From Actinoplanes sichuanensis (GTDB taxonomy: Bacteria; Actinomycetota; Actinomycetes; Mycobacteriales; Micromonosporaceae): DNA of 64,000 nt. Under the pieces are notes generated by a model. It was not told where the DNA came from and did not search any database. It saw only the letters and a program-made list of their open reading frames with translations. The DNA lies in contig NZ_AP028461.1 in the NCBI RefSeq assembly GCF_033097365.1, positions 4,650,001-4,714,000 of the forward strand, given 5' to 3'. The translations under genes and the position numbers were made by a program. Shown piece by piece: positions 1 through 8,827 of the stretch (its first letter is position 1; every line of letters begins with the position of its first letter).

Positions 1-1
1 C

Positions 2-979
2 CTGACCGAGCTGATCGCGCCGATGGCCATCCGCACCGCCGTCGAACTCGGCGTGCCCGAGCTGATCTCCCGTGGCGTGACCGACGTCGCGGAACTGGCC
101 GCCAAAGCCGGCGCCGACCCGCGGGCGCTCGGCAAACTGCTGCGCTACCTGCACACCCTGGACGTCCTCACCCCGACCGGCCCGAACCACTACGGCCTGA
201 CACCCGTCGGTGAGGTCCTGACCGTCGAGTTCGTCGCCGGCGCGCTGCATCCCGCCGGGGTGGTGGGACGCGAGATGCTCGGCATCCGCGGGCTCACCGA
301 GTCGATCCGCACCGGCCGCGCCTCCTACGCCTCGGTCACCGGGCAGACCTACGCCGACGTGCGAACCGAACAGGACTACGAGGACCGCTACCTGGAACGC
401 CTCGCGCTGTTCCAGGCCACGCTGGCCGAGCCGATCGCCACCTCGGACATCCTCAACGGGGTACGGCACCTGGTGCTGCACTCCGGCGGCGCGGGCGCCC
501 AGGCACGCGAGTTCGTCGCCGCCCACCCCGACCTACGCGTGACGATCTGCGCGCTGCCCGCCCAGGCCGACTGGCTGCGCCGCGACCTGCCCGACACAAT
601 CCCCGACGAGCAACAGCGCGCCCGCGTCGACATCGTCGAACAGTCCGTCTTCGAACCCGGCCCGGCCGCCGACGCGGTGTTCGTCATCCGCGCCTTCAAG
701 GCCCTGGCCGACGCCGACGCCGCCCACGCGCTGCGCCGGGCCGCCGAGAACCTCCTCCCCGGCGGCCGGGTGCTGCTGGTCGAAGACCTCTTCGACACCG
801 ACGACCTCGACGAACACGACGGCGAAGCAGACCTGCTAGCCCTCACCGTGCACGGCTCCGGCCTGCGCACCGCCGCCGAACTCGACGCCGTCATCACCCG
901 AGCCGGACTGGTCCGCAGCGCCACGCACACCGTCGGCTGGGGCGCCACCGTCCACGAACTCGCACCCTCACCCCGATAG
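2..979 (+). CDS. O-methyltransferase, 5' end outside window
   Basis: The frame is open to the left edge, so the true start lies upstream. The first 80 or so residues (AVELGVPELI, then AGADPRALGKLLRYL) are the winged-helix dimerisation domain of plant-type small-molecule O-methyltransferases. The C-terminal part ends with the expected LLPGGRVLLVED strand. The SAM-binding glycine loop, normally DVGGGxG, reads LHSGGAGA near residue 155, so SAM binding is altered or lost. The gene ends 21 bp before the siderophore-binding lipoprotein and is probably co-transcribed with it; a role in making the cognate siderophore is an inference from position only. Confidence 0.8.
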   Translation: MTELIAPMAIRTAVELGVPELISRGVTDVAELAAKAGADPRALGKLLRYLHTLDVLTPTGPNHYGLTPVGEVLTVEFVAGALHPAGVVGREMLGIRGLTESIRTGRASYASVTGQTYADVRTEQDYEDRYLERLALFQATLAEPIATSDILNGVRHLVLHSGGAGAQAREFVAAHPDLRVTICALPAQADWLRRDLPDTIPDEQQRARVDIVEQSVFEPGPAADAVFVIRAFKALADADAAHALRRAAENLLPGGRVLLVEDLFDTDDLDEHDGEADLLALTVHGSGLRTAAELDAVITRAGLVRSATHTVGWGATVHELAPSPR

Positions 980-1000
980 AAGAGAAAGAAGAACACCCTG

Positions 1001-1990
1001 ATGAGCAATCCCCGGAGACGACGCGGTACGGCACTGACCGCCGCCCTGCTGGGTGCCGCACTCGTGCTCACCGCCTGTGGCGGTGACACCGAGCCCACCA
1101 CCGACACGGCCGCGGCCGCCAAGACCCGCACCGTCACGGCCGGCAACGGCGCCGTCGAGATCCCCGCCGCCCCGCAGCGGGTGGTCGCGCTCGGCAACAC
1201 CACCCAGCCGTTCATCGACATCGGCGGTAAGCCGGTCGGCGTCACCGAGCTCTCCGCGTCCGAGCTCGACCCGATTCCCGCCGAGCAGAAGGCCACATAC
1301 GAGGCCGCCACCAAGCTCGGGGCCGACACCGCCGAGGTCGACCTGGAGAAGCTCGCCGGCCTCAAGCCGGACCTCATCCTGGTCCAGGTACCCGACGACG
1401 AGTTCGAAGGGATCAAGAAACAGCTGGAGGCGGTCGCCCCGACGCTCTTCTGGGGACTCGACACCGAGTGGAAGGCCTTCGCTGACGCGCTCGCTCAGGC
1501 CGGCAACCTCACCGACGCCCTGAGCCAGCAGAAGACCCAGTTCCAGGACAAGATCGCGAAGATCAAGCAGACCTACCCCGCGATCATCGCCGACACCAAG
1601 TTCGTCGCGGTCGACCGCTGGGACAACTCCGATCCCGGTACGTTCGTCATCTCGGACTTCGGCTGCATCGAGATCGCCCAGGGCGACATCGGCCTGAACG
1701 CCCCCAAGGCGGCCGCCGGCGCCGACCCCCTGGGCTGGACCAACCTGCCGTTCGAGCAGATCGCCGGACTGTCCAAGTACGACGCGATCCTGTACCCGGT
1801 CGACGCCGCGGGACAGCCGAAGAAGGCCTTCGCGCCGGTCGTCGAGTCCAACACCTGGAAAACCCTGTCGACCGTGACCTCCGGCCACGCGCTCGGCGTG
1901 TTCTGCCCCGGCAACAACTCCTACGGGCCCGTCCTGCAGTACCTGGACTCGCTCGACCGGGCGCTGGCGGCCCTGCCCGCCAAGAAGTGA
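1001..1990 (+). CDS. Iron-siderophore ABC transporter substrate-binding lipoprotein
   Basis: A type II lipoprotein signal is clear: basic start (RRRR), hydrophobic stretch and lipobox LTAC with Cys26. The mature part has the FecB/FepB class III binding-protein pattern: PQRVVALGN after the first strand, LAGLKPDLIL, and a long linking helix. At 329 residues it is normal for the family. It should capture a ferric siderophore outside the membrane and deliver it to the two permeases that follow. A purine-rich stretch (agaagagaaagaag) precedes the ATG. Its stop overlaps the GTG of the next gene (GTGA), indicating translational coupling. Confidence 0.9.
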   Translation: MSNPRRRRGTALTAALLGAALVLTACGGDTEPTTDTAAAAKTRTVTAGNGAVEIPAAPQRVVALGNTTQPFIDIGGKPVGVTELSASELDPIPAEQKATYEAATKLGADTAEVDLEKLAGLKPDLILVQVPDDEFEGIKKQLEAVAPTLFWGLDTEWKAFADALAQAGNLTDALSQQKTQFQDKIAKIKQTYPAIIADTKFVAVDRWDNSDPGTFVISDFGCIEIAQGDIGLNAPKAAAGADPLGWTNLPFEQIAGLSKYDAILYPVDAAGQPKKAFAPVVESNTWKTLSTVTSGHALGVFCPGNNSYGPVLQYLDSLDRALAALPAKK

Positions 1991-3030
1991 CAATCCTCGC
2001 CCAACGGCACGACGGTCCGGACGCCACCACGGCGCCCGGACCGCGTCGTCGTCTGCTCGGCCTGGTCACGGCCCTGCTGGTGCTCTCGGCCCTGCTGGTG
2101 CTGAGCGTGATGATCGGATCGACCGAGATCTCGCCGTCGGTGGTGTGGGACGCCCTGTTCCATCCGTCGGCTGACATCGACCAGTTCGCGATCCGCGACT
2201 ACCGGCTCCCGCGCACGCTCGTCGGTCTGGCCGTCGGCGTCGCACTCGGCCTGTCGGGCGCGCTGATCCAGGCGATCACCCGCAACCCGCTGGCCGATCC
2301 GGGCGTGCTCGGCGTCCATGCCGGCGCGTCCTTCGCGGTGACGGTCGCGGTGGGCGTGCTCGGCATCACCGACATCCAGGGCTACATGTGGTTCGCCTTC
2401 GCGGGGGCGCTGGTCGTCACGCTCATGGTGCTCGCCCTCGGATCGACGCGGCAGGGCCAGTCGCCGGTGGTCATGGTCCTCGCCGGGGTCTGCGTCGGCG
2501 CGGTGCTCGGCGGCGCCCGGGAGGCGATCCAGCTGACCGACCCGGAAGCCTTCGACGCGATGCGATCCTGGAACGCCGGTTCGATCGTCGGCCGCCCCCT
2601 CGACCTGCTGTGGCCCATCCTGCCGTTGCTCGCCGTGGCGCTCGTGCTCGCTCTCGTCGTGTCCGGCCCGCTCAACGCCATGGCCCTGGGCGACGATCTC
2701 GCCACCGCCCAGGGCGTCCACCCGGCGCGCACCCGCATCCTCGCGGTCGTCGCGCTCACCCTGCTCGCCGGCGGCGCCACCGCGATCGCCGGACCCGTCG
2801 CCTTCGTCGGGCTGATGGTTCCGCACGTGGCCCGCTGGCTCGTCGGCCCGCATCAACGCTGGATCTTCGTCTACAGCATCCTTCTCGCCCCGAGTCTGCT
2901 GCTGGCCTCCGACATCATCGGCCGCATCGTCATGCGCCCCGGTGAGATCCCGGTGGGCATCGTGACGGCCTTCATCGGCGCCCCCGTCCTCATCGTCCTG
3001 GTCCGGCGGAACAAGGCGAGCGGCCTGTGA
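1987..3030 (+). CDS. FecCD-family iron-siderophore permease, first subunit
   Basis: The protein has 347 residues and about ten membrane helices, with the FecCD/BtuC signatures RLPRTLVGLAVG, GALIQAITRNPLADPGVLGV and the cytoplasmic EAA-like loop followed by AGPVAFVGLMVPH. It forms the heterodimeric channel with the next gene. The GTG start overlaps the stop of the lipoprotein gene by four bases. It corresponds to FepD-type subunits; D and G subunits cannot be told apart by sequence alone. Confidence 0.92.
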   Translation: MTILAQRHDGPDATTAPGPRRRLLGLVTALLVLSALLVLSVMIGSTEISPSVVWDALFHPSADIDQFAIRDYRLPRTLVGLAVGVALGLSGALIQAITRNPLADPGVLGVHAGASFAVTVAVGVLGITDIQGYMWFAFAGALVVTLMVLALGSTRQGQSPVVMVLAGVCVGAVLGGAREAIQLTDPEAFDAMRSWNAGSIVGRPLDLLWPILPLLAVALVLALVVSGPLNAMALGDDLATAQGVHPARTRILAVVALTLLAGGATAIAGPVAFVGLMVPHVARWLVGPHQRWIFVYSILLAPSLLLASDIIGRIVMRPGEIPVGIVTAFIGAPVLIVLVRRNKASGL

Positions 3031-4061
3031 CCGCGCGCAGTGTCCTGGTGCTGCGGCGTCGGCGGGTCGCGGTCCGGCTCGAATGGCGCTCGCTGCTCGT
3101 CTGCACGGTCCTCGCGATCGCGGTCATGTCCGTGGCGGTGCTCGCGCTGATGACCGGCTCGTACCAGCTCGGCCCGGATCAGGTGGTCTCGGCGCTGGCC
3201 GGTGGCGAGACCGGGCTGGTGCACACCATCGTGGTCGAGTGGCGCCTGCCGCGGGTGACCGCGGCGGTGGTGTTCGGCGCCGCGCTGGGCGTGAGCGGGG
3301 CGGTGTTCCAGTCGCTACTGCGCAATCCGCTCGCCGACCCCGGCATCATCGGGTTCTCCCAGGGCTCGTTCACCGGCGCGCTGATCGTGATCCTCGTCGT
3401 CAACGGCACCTACCTGCAGCTCGTCGGCGGGGCGCTGGTGGGCGGCATGGCCACCGCCGTCGTCGTGTATCTGCTCGCCTACCGGCGTGGGATGCAGGGA
3501 TTCCGGCTGATCGTCGTCGGCATCGGCGTCTCCGCGATGCTGGAGTCGATCAACACGTGGCTGATCCTCAAAGCCGACCTGGAAGAGGCGATGGCCGCGG
3601 CCGTGTGGGGCGCCGGGTCACTCAACGGCGTCTCCTGGGGACAGGTGGTCGTCGGCGGCGCCTGCATCGCCGTACTCCTGCTGCTCGCGGCTTCGTTGAG
3701 CCGCCCGATGCGGCAACTGGAACTGGGCGACGCCGCAGCCGCCTCCCACGGGGTACGCGTGTCGCCGACTCGTCTCGGACTGATCGTGGTGGGGGTGGCA
3801 CTGACCGCGACGGTCACCGCCGCATCCGGACCGATCGCGTTCATCTCCCTGGTCGCACCGCAGATCGCCCGACGCCTGGCCCGTACCGCCGGGATCACCC
3901 TCGCCCCCGCCGCCTTCGTCGGCGCACTGCTGTGCCTGACGGCGGACTACCTCGCGCAACACGTCGCCCCGACTCCCCTGCCGGTCGGGCTCATCACCGT
4001 CATCCTCGGCGGCGGCTACCTCGGCTGGTTGCTGTTCGGCGAAGCCAGGAGACGCCTCTGA
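3027..4061 (+). CDS. FecCD-family iron-siderophore permease, second subunit
   Basis: The protein is 344 residues long and paralogous to the preceding permease. It shows EWRLPRVTAAVVFG, GAVFQSLLRNPLADPGIIG and SGPIAFISLVAPQIAR, the FecCD hallmarks. It starts with GTG inside the GTGA overlap with the upstream stop. The expected third partner, a FepC-type ATPase, does not follow: the next gene is on the other strand. The ATPase is either encoded upstream of the window or supplied from elsewhere. Confidence 0.92.
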   Translation: MTARSVLVLRRRRVAVRLEWRSLLVCTVLAIAVMSVAVLALMTGSYQLGPDQVVSALAGGETGLVHTIVVEWRLPRVTAAVVFGAALGVSGAVFQSLLRNPLADPGIIGFSQGSFTGALIVILVVNGTYLQLVGGALVGGMATAVVVYLLAYRRGMQGFRLIVVGIGVSAMLESINTWLILKADLEEAMAAAVWGAGSLNGVSWGQVVVGGACIAVLLLLAASLSRPMRQLELGDAAAASHGVRVSPTRLGLIVVGVALTATVTAASGPIAFISLVAPQIARRLARTAGITLAPAAFVGALLCLTADYLAQHVAPTPLPVGLITVILGGGYLGWLLFGEARRRL

Positions 4062-4115
4062 AACCGTTCGAAGTCGGGTGGGGGCCGACCGCCCCGGCAG
4101 GCCGGTGGCCCGCAT

Positions 4116-4176
4116 CGCCTCCGGATCGGTGTCGCGGTTGTATTCGAAGGCGTCCCCGCTCGCTCCGCCGATTCAG
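4116..4176. repeat. 61-bp direct repeat, copy 1, duplicated nucleoside hydrolase fragment
   Basis: This 61-bp stretch matches 4524..4584 at 59 positions (mismatches lie in gtcgcgg/gtcccgg and gattcag/gatccag). Copy 2 is inside the nucleoside hydrolase gene and encodes the conserved GGASGDAFEYNRDTDPEA region; copy 1 begins at that gene's stop codon and runs downstream. It is either a duplication scar or the last piece of a second hydrolase gene. Confidence 0.9.
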
Positions 4177-5045
4177 CAGATCCGGGCGTGCCGCCGAAAC
4201 AGCGCCAGCATGTCGCCGAGCAGGAACCGGAAGTCGATCGCCGTGCAGGTCCGGCTGCCGTCCGGGTGGTCGGTCCAGGTGCTGGACTCGCCGGAGAGCG
4301 CCGAGCCGATCAGCAGACAACTGTCCCCCAACGGCCACTCCGCGCCGACCTGCATGTGCTCCGGCAGCGGCAGCGTCGTGTACCGCTCCCACAGCCAGGC
4401 ACCCAGCCTGCCGGCCGTCGACAGCGACTCCTCCAACTCGGCGACCGAGATCGCGCACTGCCGGTAGGTCTCCAGCGGAAACTCCCACCGGACCAGAGCG
4501 GGGGTCCGCCGCACGATCCGGGCCGCCTCCGGATCGGTGTCCCGGTTGTATTCGAAGGCGTCCCCGCTCGCTCCGCCGATCCAGGCCAGCGTCATCCGGC
4601 CGGCGATGTCCGGCGCCGCGCGCAGCGCCTCGGCCACATTGGTGAGCGGTCCCCCGCAGGCGACGACGAGCGGCAGCGGATCAGTCCGTCGCGCGGCGTC
4701 GATGATCGCCTCGGCGGCCGCCGACAGCTCCCGCTCCTCCCGGCCGGCCGGGGTGTCCGGGCCTGCGTGCACCCGCAGACCGTCGTGCCCGCCGATCAGG
4801 TCGATCAACCGTCCGGCCAGCGACGCGCCGGCCGCCGCCCCGCCGGCCGCCGCCCCGCCGGCCGGCGGCCCGAAGTCCGGCGAGAGCAGCGAGGAGGTGA
4901 CGGCTTCGACCCGGTGCCCCGGCGACAGCAGGTGATGGGCCAGGGCGACCAGACCGTCGGGGTCACCGGCCCAGTCGTTGTCGATCACGACGCGGCTGCG
5001 ACGGGCGATCCGTTCGGTGGTGAGCAGAGGAACCATCCGGTCCAT
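4173..5045 (-). CDS. Nucleoside hydrolase (IUNH family)
   Basis: The product belongs to the inosine-uridine nucleoside N-ribohydrolase fold, which splits the N-glycosidic bond of nucleosides using a calcium bound by an N-terminal Asp cluster. That cluster is seen as VIDNDWAGDPDG near residue 20. The second conserved block, WIGGASGDAFEYN followed by DTDPEAA, lies near residue 180. I place the start at MDRMVPLL (5045); the frame is open further upstream but that part has no family similarity. At about 290 residues it is slightly short. A 15-bp tandem repeat at about 4836-4865 encodes an Ala/Gly loop (GGAAAGGAAAG), and the 3' end abuts a duplicated copy of its own coding sequence. Confidence 0.8.
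   Translation of the reverse strand: MDRMVPLLTTERIARRSRVVIDNDWAGDPDGLVALAHHLLSPGHRVEAVTSSLLSPDFGPPAGGAAAGGAAAGASLAGRLIDLIGGHDGLRVHAGPDTPAGREERELSAAAEAIIDAARRTDPLPLVVACGGPLTNVAEALRAAPDIAGRMTLAWIGGASGDAFEYNRDTDPEAARIVRRTPALVRWEFPLETYRQCAISVAELEESLSTAGRLGAWLWERYTTLPLPEHMQVGAEWPLGDSCLLIGSALSGESSTWTDHPDGSRTCTAIDFRFLLGDMLALFRRHARIC
4524..4584. repeat. 61-bp direct repeat, copy 2, inside nucleoside hydrolase
   Basis: In-gene copy of the repeat described at 4116..4176; it codes for the EYN...DP motif of the hydrolase. Confidence 0.9.
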
Positions 5046-5183
5046 GCGGCAAAGTATCCGCCGGCCGACCGGCGAGCACGGCGAGAACGGATGCCGTCGT
5101 GGTCGCATCTGCGACACCGCATTGACTTTCCTAAATAGCATCCCTTTCATCGAAGAGAGTGGATGTAGGGGGTATGCGGGGAG

Positions 5184-8100
5184 ATGCCACGTCCGGAACG
5201 CGCCGTGGACCCGGCCGACGGCCCGGTCCAGAGGCTCGCCGCTGAGCTGCGTGAACTACGGCGCCAGGCCGGGAACCCGGGATACCGCCGGCTGTCCGCC
5301 GAGGCCGGCTACTCGGTGACCGCCCTGGCCAACGCCGCCGGCGGCCAACGACTGCCCAGCCTGCCGGTCACCCTCGCGTTCGTCCGGGCGTGCGGCGGCG
5401 ACCCGCAGACCTGGGAGAACCGGTGGCGACAGGCCTCCGCCGAGTGGACCGCCGCCGGCAAACACGACGACGACCCGCCGTACCTGGGCCTGATCGGCTA
5501 CGACGTCGACGACGCCGACCGCTTCTTCGGTCGTGGGCAGATCCTGACGCACCTGCTGGCGACCCTGGACGAGCACCGCTTCGTAGCCGTGTTCGGCGCC
5601 TCCGGCAGCGGCAAGTCCTCCCTCCTCAGAGCGGGCCTGATCCCGGCGTGGCAAGGCACCGGCGACCGGACGGCCGCGGTCGTCACACCCGGCTCCGAAC
5701 CGTGCAAGACGCTGTACACCTACCGCCGACAGCAGCCGGACACCGACGCGCTGCTGGTGGTCGACCAGTTCGAGGAACTCTTCACCCTCTGCCACGACCC
5801 GGCCGATCGCGACACGTTCCTCACCGAACTGACCGCGATGACCACCGAGACCCGCATCGTCATCGGCGTCCGCGCCGACTTCTTCTCACGTTGTACCGAC
5901 TCCGCCGTGCTGGCGCGCCTGCTGGCCGGCGCCACCGTCCCGGTCGGCCCGCTCAGCGCCGACGAGCTCCGCGAGGTGGTCGGCGAACCGGCCCGGCAGG
6001 CCGGACTGAGCGTGGAACGGGCCCTGCTCACCCGGGTGGTCGCGGACGCCGAGAACCAGCCGGGAGCACTGCCGCTGGTCTCCCACGCGCTGCTGGAGAC
6101 CTGGCGCCAGCGCCGCGGCGACGTCCTGACGGCGGCCGGATACGAGGCCGCCGGCGGCATGAGCGGGGCCATCGCCAAAACCGCCGAGTCGGTCTACCAG
6201 GCGCTGAGCGAACCGGAACGCGACACGGTCCGGCAGGTGATGACCCGGCTGGTCGCCCTGGGCGACGGGGTGCCGGACACCCGCCGCCGGGTCCGGCTCG
6301 ACGAACTGGACAGCCCCGACACCGAAACGGTGCTCACCACCCTCGCCGCGGCCCGGCTGCTGGTGATCGGCGCCGCCGAGGACTCCGGCACCGTCGAGAT
6401 CGCCCACGAGGCGTTGATCAAAGCCTGGCCCCGGCTGGACGGCTGGCTGCACGACGACCGCGAGGACCTGGCACTACACCGCCGGCTGACCGAGGCGAGC
6501 CACATCTGGCAGGCCCACGACCGCGACACCGGCGCGCTCTACCAGGGCGGACCCCTGGCCGCCTGGGACGGCCGAAACCTGCACCGGCTGAACACCCTGG
6601 AACGGGACTTCCTGACGGCCGGCCGGGAACGCCGCGACCGTGAGCAGGCGGTCCGCCGCCGCCGAGCCCGCCGGACGATGGCCGGGCTGACCACGGCGGT
6701 GGCGGTGACCAGCGTGCTGGCCCTGGTCGCCGGCCTGCAGGCGGTACGCGCCAACGATCAACGCGACCTGGCCCGCTCCCACCAACTGGTGGCCAACGCC
6801 CGCGCCCAACTGGCCGTCGACCCGGAGGTGGCACTGCTGCTGGCCACCGAGGCGTACGACGTACGACCGACCGAGGAGGCGCAGACGGTGCTGCGGCAGG
6901 CCGTCGCCGACTCCCGGGTCCGGGCCACCATCGCCGCCGGGCACGGCCAGGTCATCGGAGCGGCGTACAGCCCCGACGGCACGCTGGTCGCGACCACCGG
7001 CGACGACGGCACGATCCGTGTCTGGCAACGCTCCGGCCCACACACCCTGCGCCCCGGTCCACGGGTCCTGCCGGCCGGTGCTCAGGCGGTGCACAGCCCG
7101 GTGTTCAGCCCGGACGGCCGGCGCATCGCCGCAGCCGGTTTCGACGGCGACGTCATCGTCTGGGATCTCAGCCGGCAGAACCCGGTCCGGCTCAGCGGCC
7201 ACGGCCGACGGATCAGCGCGGTGGCCTTCAGCCCGGACGGTACGCGAGTGGCGAGCGCAGGCGACGACGGCACGGTACGGATCTGGGACCCGGACGGTAA
7301 CCCGCCGCCGGTGATCCTGCAGGTCCCCGGCCCGCCGTTGAGTGTCGCGTTCAGCCCCGACGGCCGCCGGCTCGCGGTCGGCGGCCAGGGACCGATCCAA
7401 CTCTGGGACGCCACCGGCAAAGGCACCCCGCAACTGCTGACCGGCCACGAGTCGACGGTCAAGGACGTCACGTTCAGCCCGGACGGCCGCAGCCTGGCCA
7501 GCGCGGGCACCGACGGCACGGTACGGATCTGGCCGATCGGCCACCGCGCCGAGCCGGTGGTGCTGCACGGCAACGACTCGTACGTGGAGAGTGTCGCCTT
7601 CAGCCCCGACAGCCGCCGGGTGGCCAGCAGTCACAGCGGCAGCAACACGATACGGATCTGGGGCGTCACCGGCGACCGGGACCCACTGGTGCTGCGCGGC
7701 CACGACGGCGCGGTGTGGAGTGTCGCCTTCAGCCCCGACGGCACCGAACTGGCCAGCGCGAGCGCCGACGGCACGGTCCGTCTCTGGGATCCGGGAGTCC
7801 CCGCGAATCCCCTGATCCTGCGCGGCGCCGCGGGCCCGGTGTGGTCGGTGGCCGCGAGCACCGACGGGCGCCTGATCGCCGCCGGCGGCGAGGACCGCAC
7901 GGTACGGGTATGGCGCGAACCGTGGCGATCCGAGCCGATGCTGCTGCCCGGCAACACCGATGAGATCCTCGCGGTCACCGTCAACGCCGACGGGCGGTGG
8001 GTCGCGACCGGCGGCCGCGACCGGACCGTCCGGATCTGGGACACCACGACCGCCGCCCTGGCGACGACGCTGTACGGCCACACCGACTCGGTCCCGGCGG

Positions 8101-8774
8101 TCAGCCTCTCCCCCGACGGCCGCCGGGTGGCCAGCGGCAGCAAGGACGGCACGGTACGGATCTGGTCGCAGTCCGGCGGCTCGCCGGTGGTGCTGCAGGC
8201 GCACGAGGACGGTGTCCGTGGTGTCGCGTTCAGCCCGGACGGCCGGCGGGTGGCGAGCGTCGGCGCGGACGGCACGATCCGGATCTGGCCGGTCGACGGC
8301 GTCGACCCGGTGGTCGTCCAGGACCAGCCCGCCGGCCGTCAGGTGTGGGCCGCCGACTTCAGCCCCGACGGCGCCCGGCTGGCGGTCAGCGGCCAGGACG
8401 GCGCCGTCCGCGTATGGCGCGCCGACGGCCAGGGACCACCGGTGTCGATGCACGGTCACCGCGACGCGGTATGGAGTGTGGCGTTCAGCGCCGACGGCCG
8501 CCTGGTCGCCACCAGCGGTCAGGACGGCGACGGGGTACGGATCTGGCAGTCCGGCAGCGGCCGGGAACTGGTCACCGTCCGCGGGCACGGAGCGTCGGTG
8601 GAGCAGGCCCGGTTCCTACCGGACGGTCGGCTGGTCAGCGCCCACGACGACGGCACGGTCCGGATCTGGCGCTGCCCGGTGTGCGGCGCCGTCGACGAGG
8701 TCCGCGCGATGGCCGTGACCACCCGCACGCTGACCGACGAGGAGCGCGCCGCCTTCGTCCTGCCGGACCGCTGA
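5184..8774 (+). CDS. HTH-nSTAND1-WD40 signalling protein
   Basis: This is a 1196-residue multidomain protein. Residues about 13-60 resemble an XRE-type helix-turn-helix (RRLSAEAGYSVTALANAAGG). An nSTAND1 NTPase follows, beginning FFGRG, with Walker A GASGSGKSS near residue 137 and Walker B LLVVDQFEEL near 190. A single hydrophobic segment at about 500-522 could cross the membrane. From about 586 to 1162 I count fourteen WD40 repeats, most with FSPDG...DGTVRIW, enough for two seven-bladed propellers. The last residues carry a CPVC pair. STAND proteins are nucleotide-switched scaffolds in which the repeats sense a partner; the ligand here is unknown. It stands alone and ends at a strong shared terminator. 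Confidence 0.9.
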   Translation: MPRPERAVDPADGPVQRLAAELRELRRQAGNPGYRRLSAEAGYSVTALANAAGGQRLPSLPVTLAFVRACGGDPQTWENRWRQASAEWTAAGKHDDDPPYLGLIGYDVDDADRFFGRGQILTHLLATLDEHRFVAVFGASGSGKSSLLRAGLIPAWQGTGDRTAAVVTPGSEPCKTLYTYRRQQPDTDALLVVDQFEELFTLCHDPADRDTFLTELTAMTTETRIVIGVRADFFSRCTDSAVLARLLAGATVPVGPLSADELREVVGEPARQAGLSVERALLTRVVADAENQPGALPLVSHALLETWRQRRGDVLTAAGYEAAGGMSGAIAKTAESVYQALSEPERDTVRQVMTRLVALGDGVPDTRRRVRLDELDSPDTETVLTTLAAARLLVIGAAEDSGTVEIAHEALIKAWPRLDGWLHDDREDLALHRRLTEASHIWQAHDRDTGALYQGGPLAAWDGRNLHRLNTLERDFLTAGRERRDREQAVRRRRARRTMAGLTTAVAVTSVLALVAGLQAVRANDQRDLARSHQLVANARAQLAVDPEVALLLATEAYDVRPTEEAQTVLRQAVADSRVRATIAAGHGQVIGAAYSPDGTLVATTGDDGTIRVWQRSGPHTLRPGPRVLPAGAQAVHSPVFSPDGRRIAAAGFDGDVIVWDLSRQNPVRLSGHGRRISAVAFSPDGTRVASAGDDGTVRIWDPDGNPPPVILQVPGPPLSVAFSPDGRRLAVGGQGPIQLWDATGKGTPQLLTGHESTVKDVTFSPDGRSLASAGTDGTVRIWPIGHRAEPVVLHGNDSYVESVAFSPDSRRVASSHSGSNTIRIWGVTGDRDPLVLRGHDGAVWSVAFSPDGTELASASADGTVRLWDPGVPANPLILRGAAGPVWSVAASTDGRLIAAGGEDRTVRVWREPWRSEPMLLPGNTDEILAVTVNADGRWVATGGRDRTVRIWDTTTAALATTLYGHTDSVPAVSLSPDGRRVASGSKDGTVRIWSQSGGSPVVLQAHEDGVRGVAFSPDGRRVASVGADGTIRIWPVDGVDPVVVQDQPAGRQVWAADFSPDGARLAVSGQDGAVRVWRADGQGPPVSMHGHRDAVWSVAFSADGRLVATSGQDGDGVRIWQSGSGRELVTVRGHGASVEQARFLPDGRLVSAHDDGTVRIWRCPVCGAVDEVRAMAVTTRTLTDEERAAFVLPDR

Positions 8775-8781
8775 CCCCGGA

Positions 8782-8827
8782 TGGCCGCTGACCCGCCCAC
8801 CCCCGTCGATGGGCGGGTCAGCGGCCA
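8782..8827. terminator. Bidirectional hairpin terminator between convergent genes
   Basis: Perfect 18-bp inverted repeat (8782-8799 with 8810-8827) and a 10-nt loop, between the WD40 gene and the converging ABC ATPase gene. The stop codon of the ATPase gene (8818-8820) lies inside the right arm. There is no U-tract, as is common for actinomycete hairpin terminators. Confidence 0.8.

Noticed and set aside
6474..8588. Long open frame (over 700 codons) on the minus strand opposite the WD40 gene
   Set aside because: It is antisense to clear WD40 repeats, and its sequence is rich in Arg, Gly, Ala, Val and Asp as expected from the complement of GC-rich codons. There is no ribosome site or recognisable domain.
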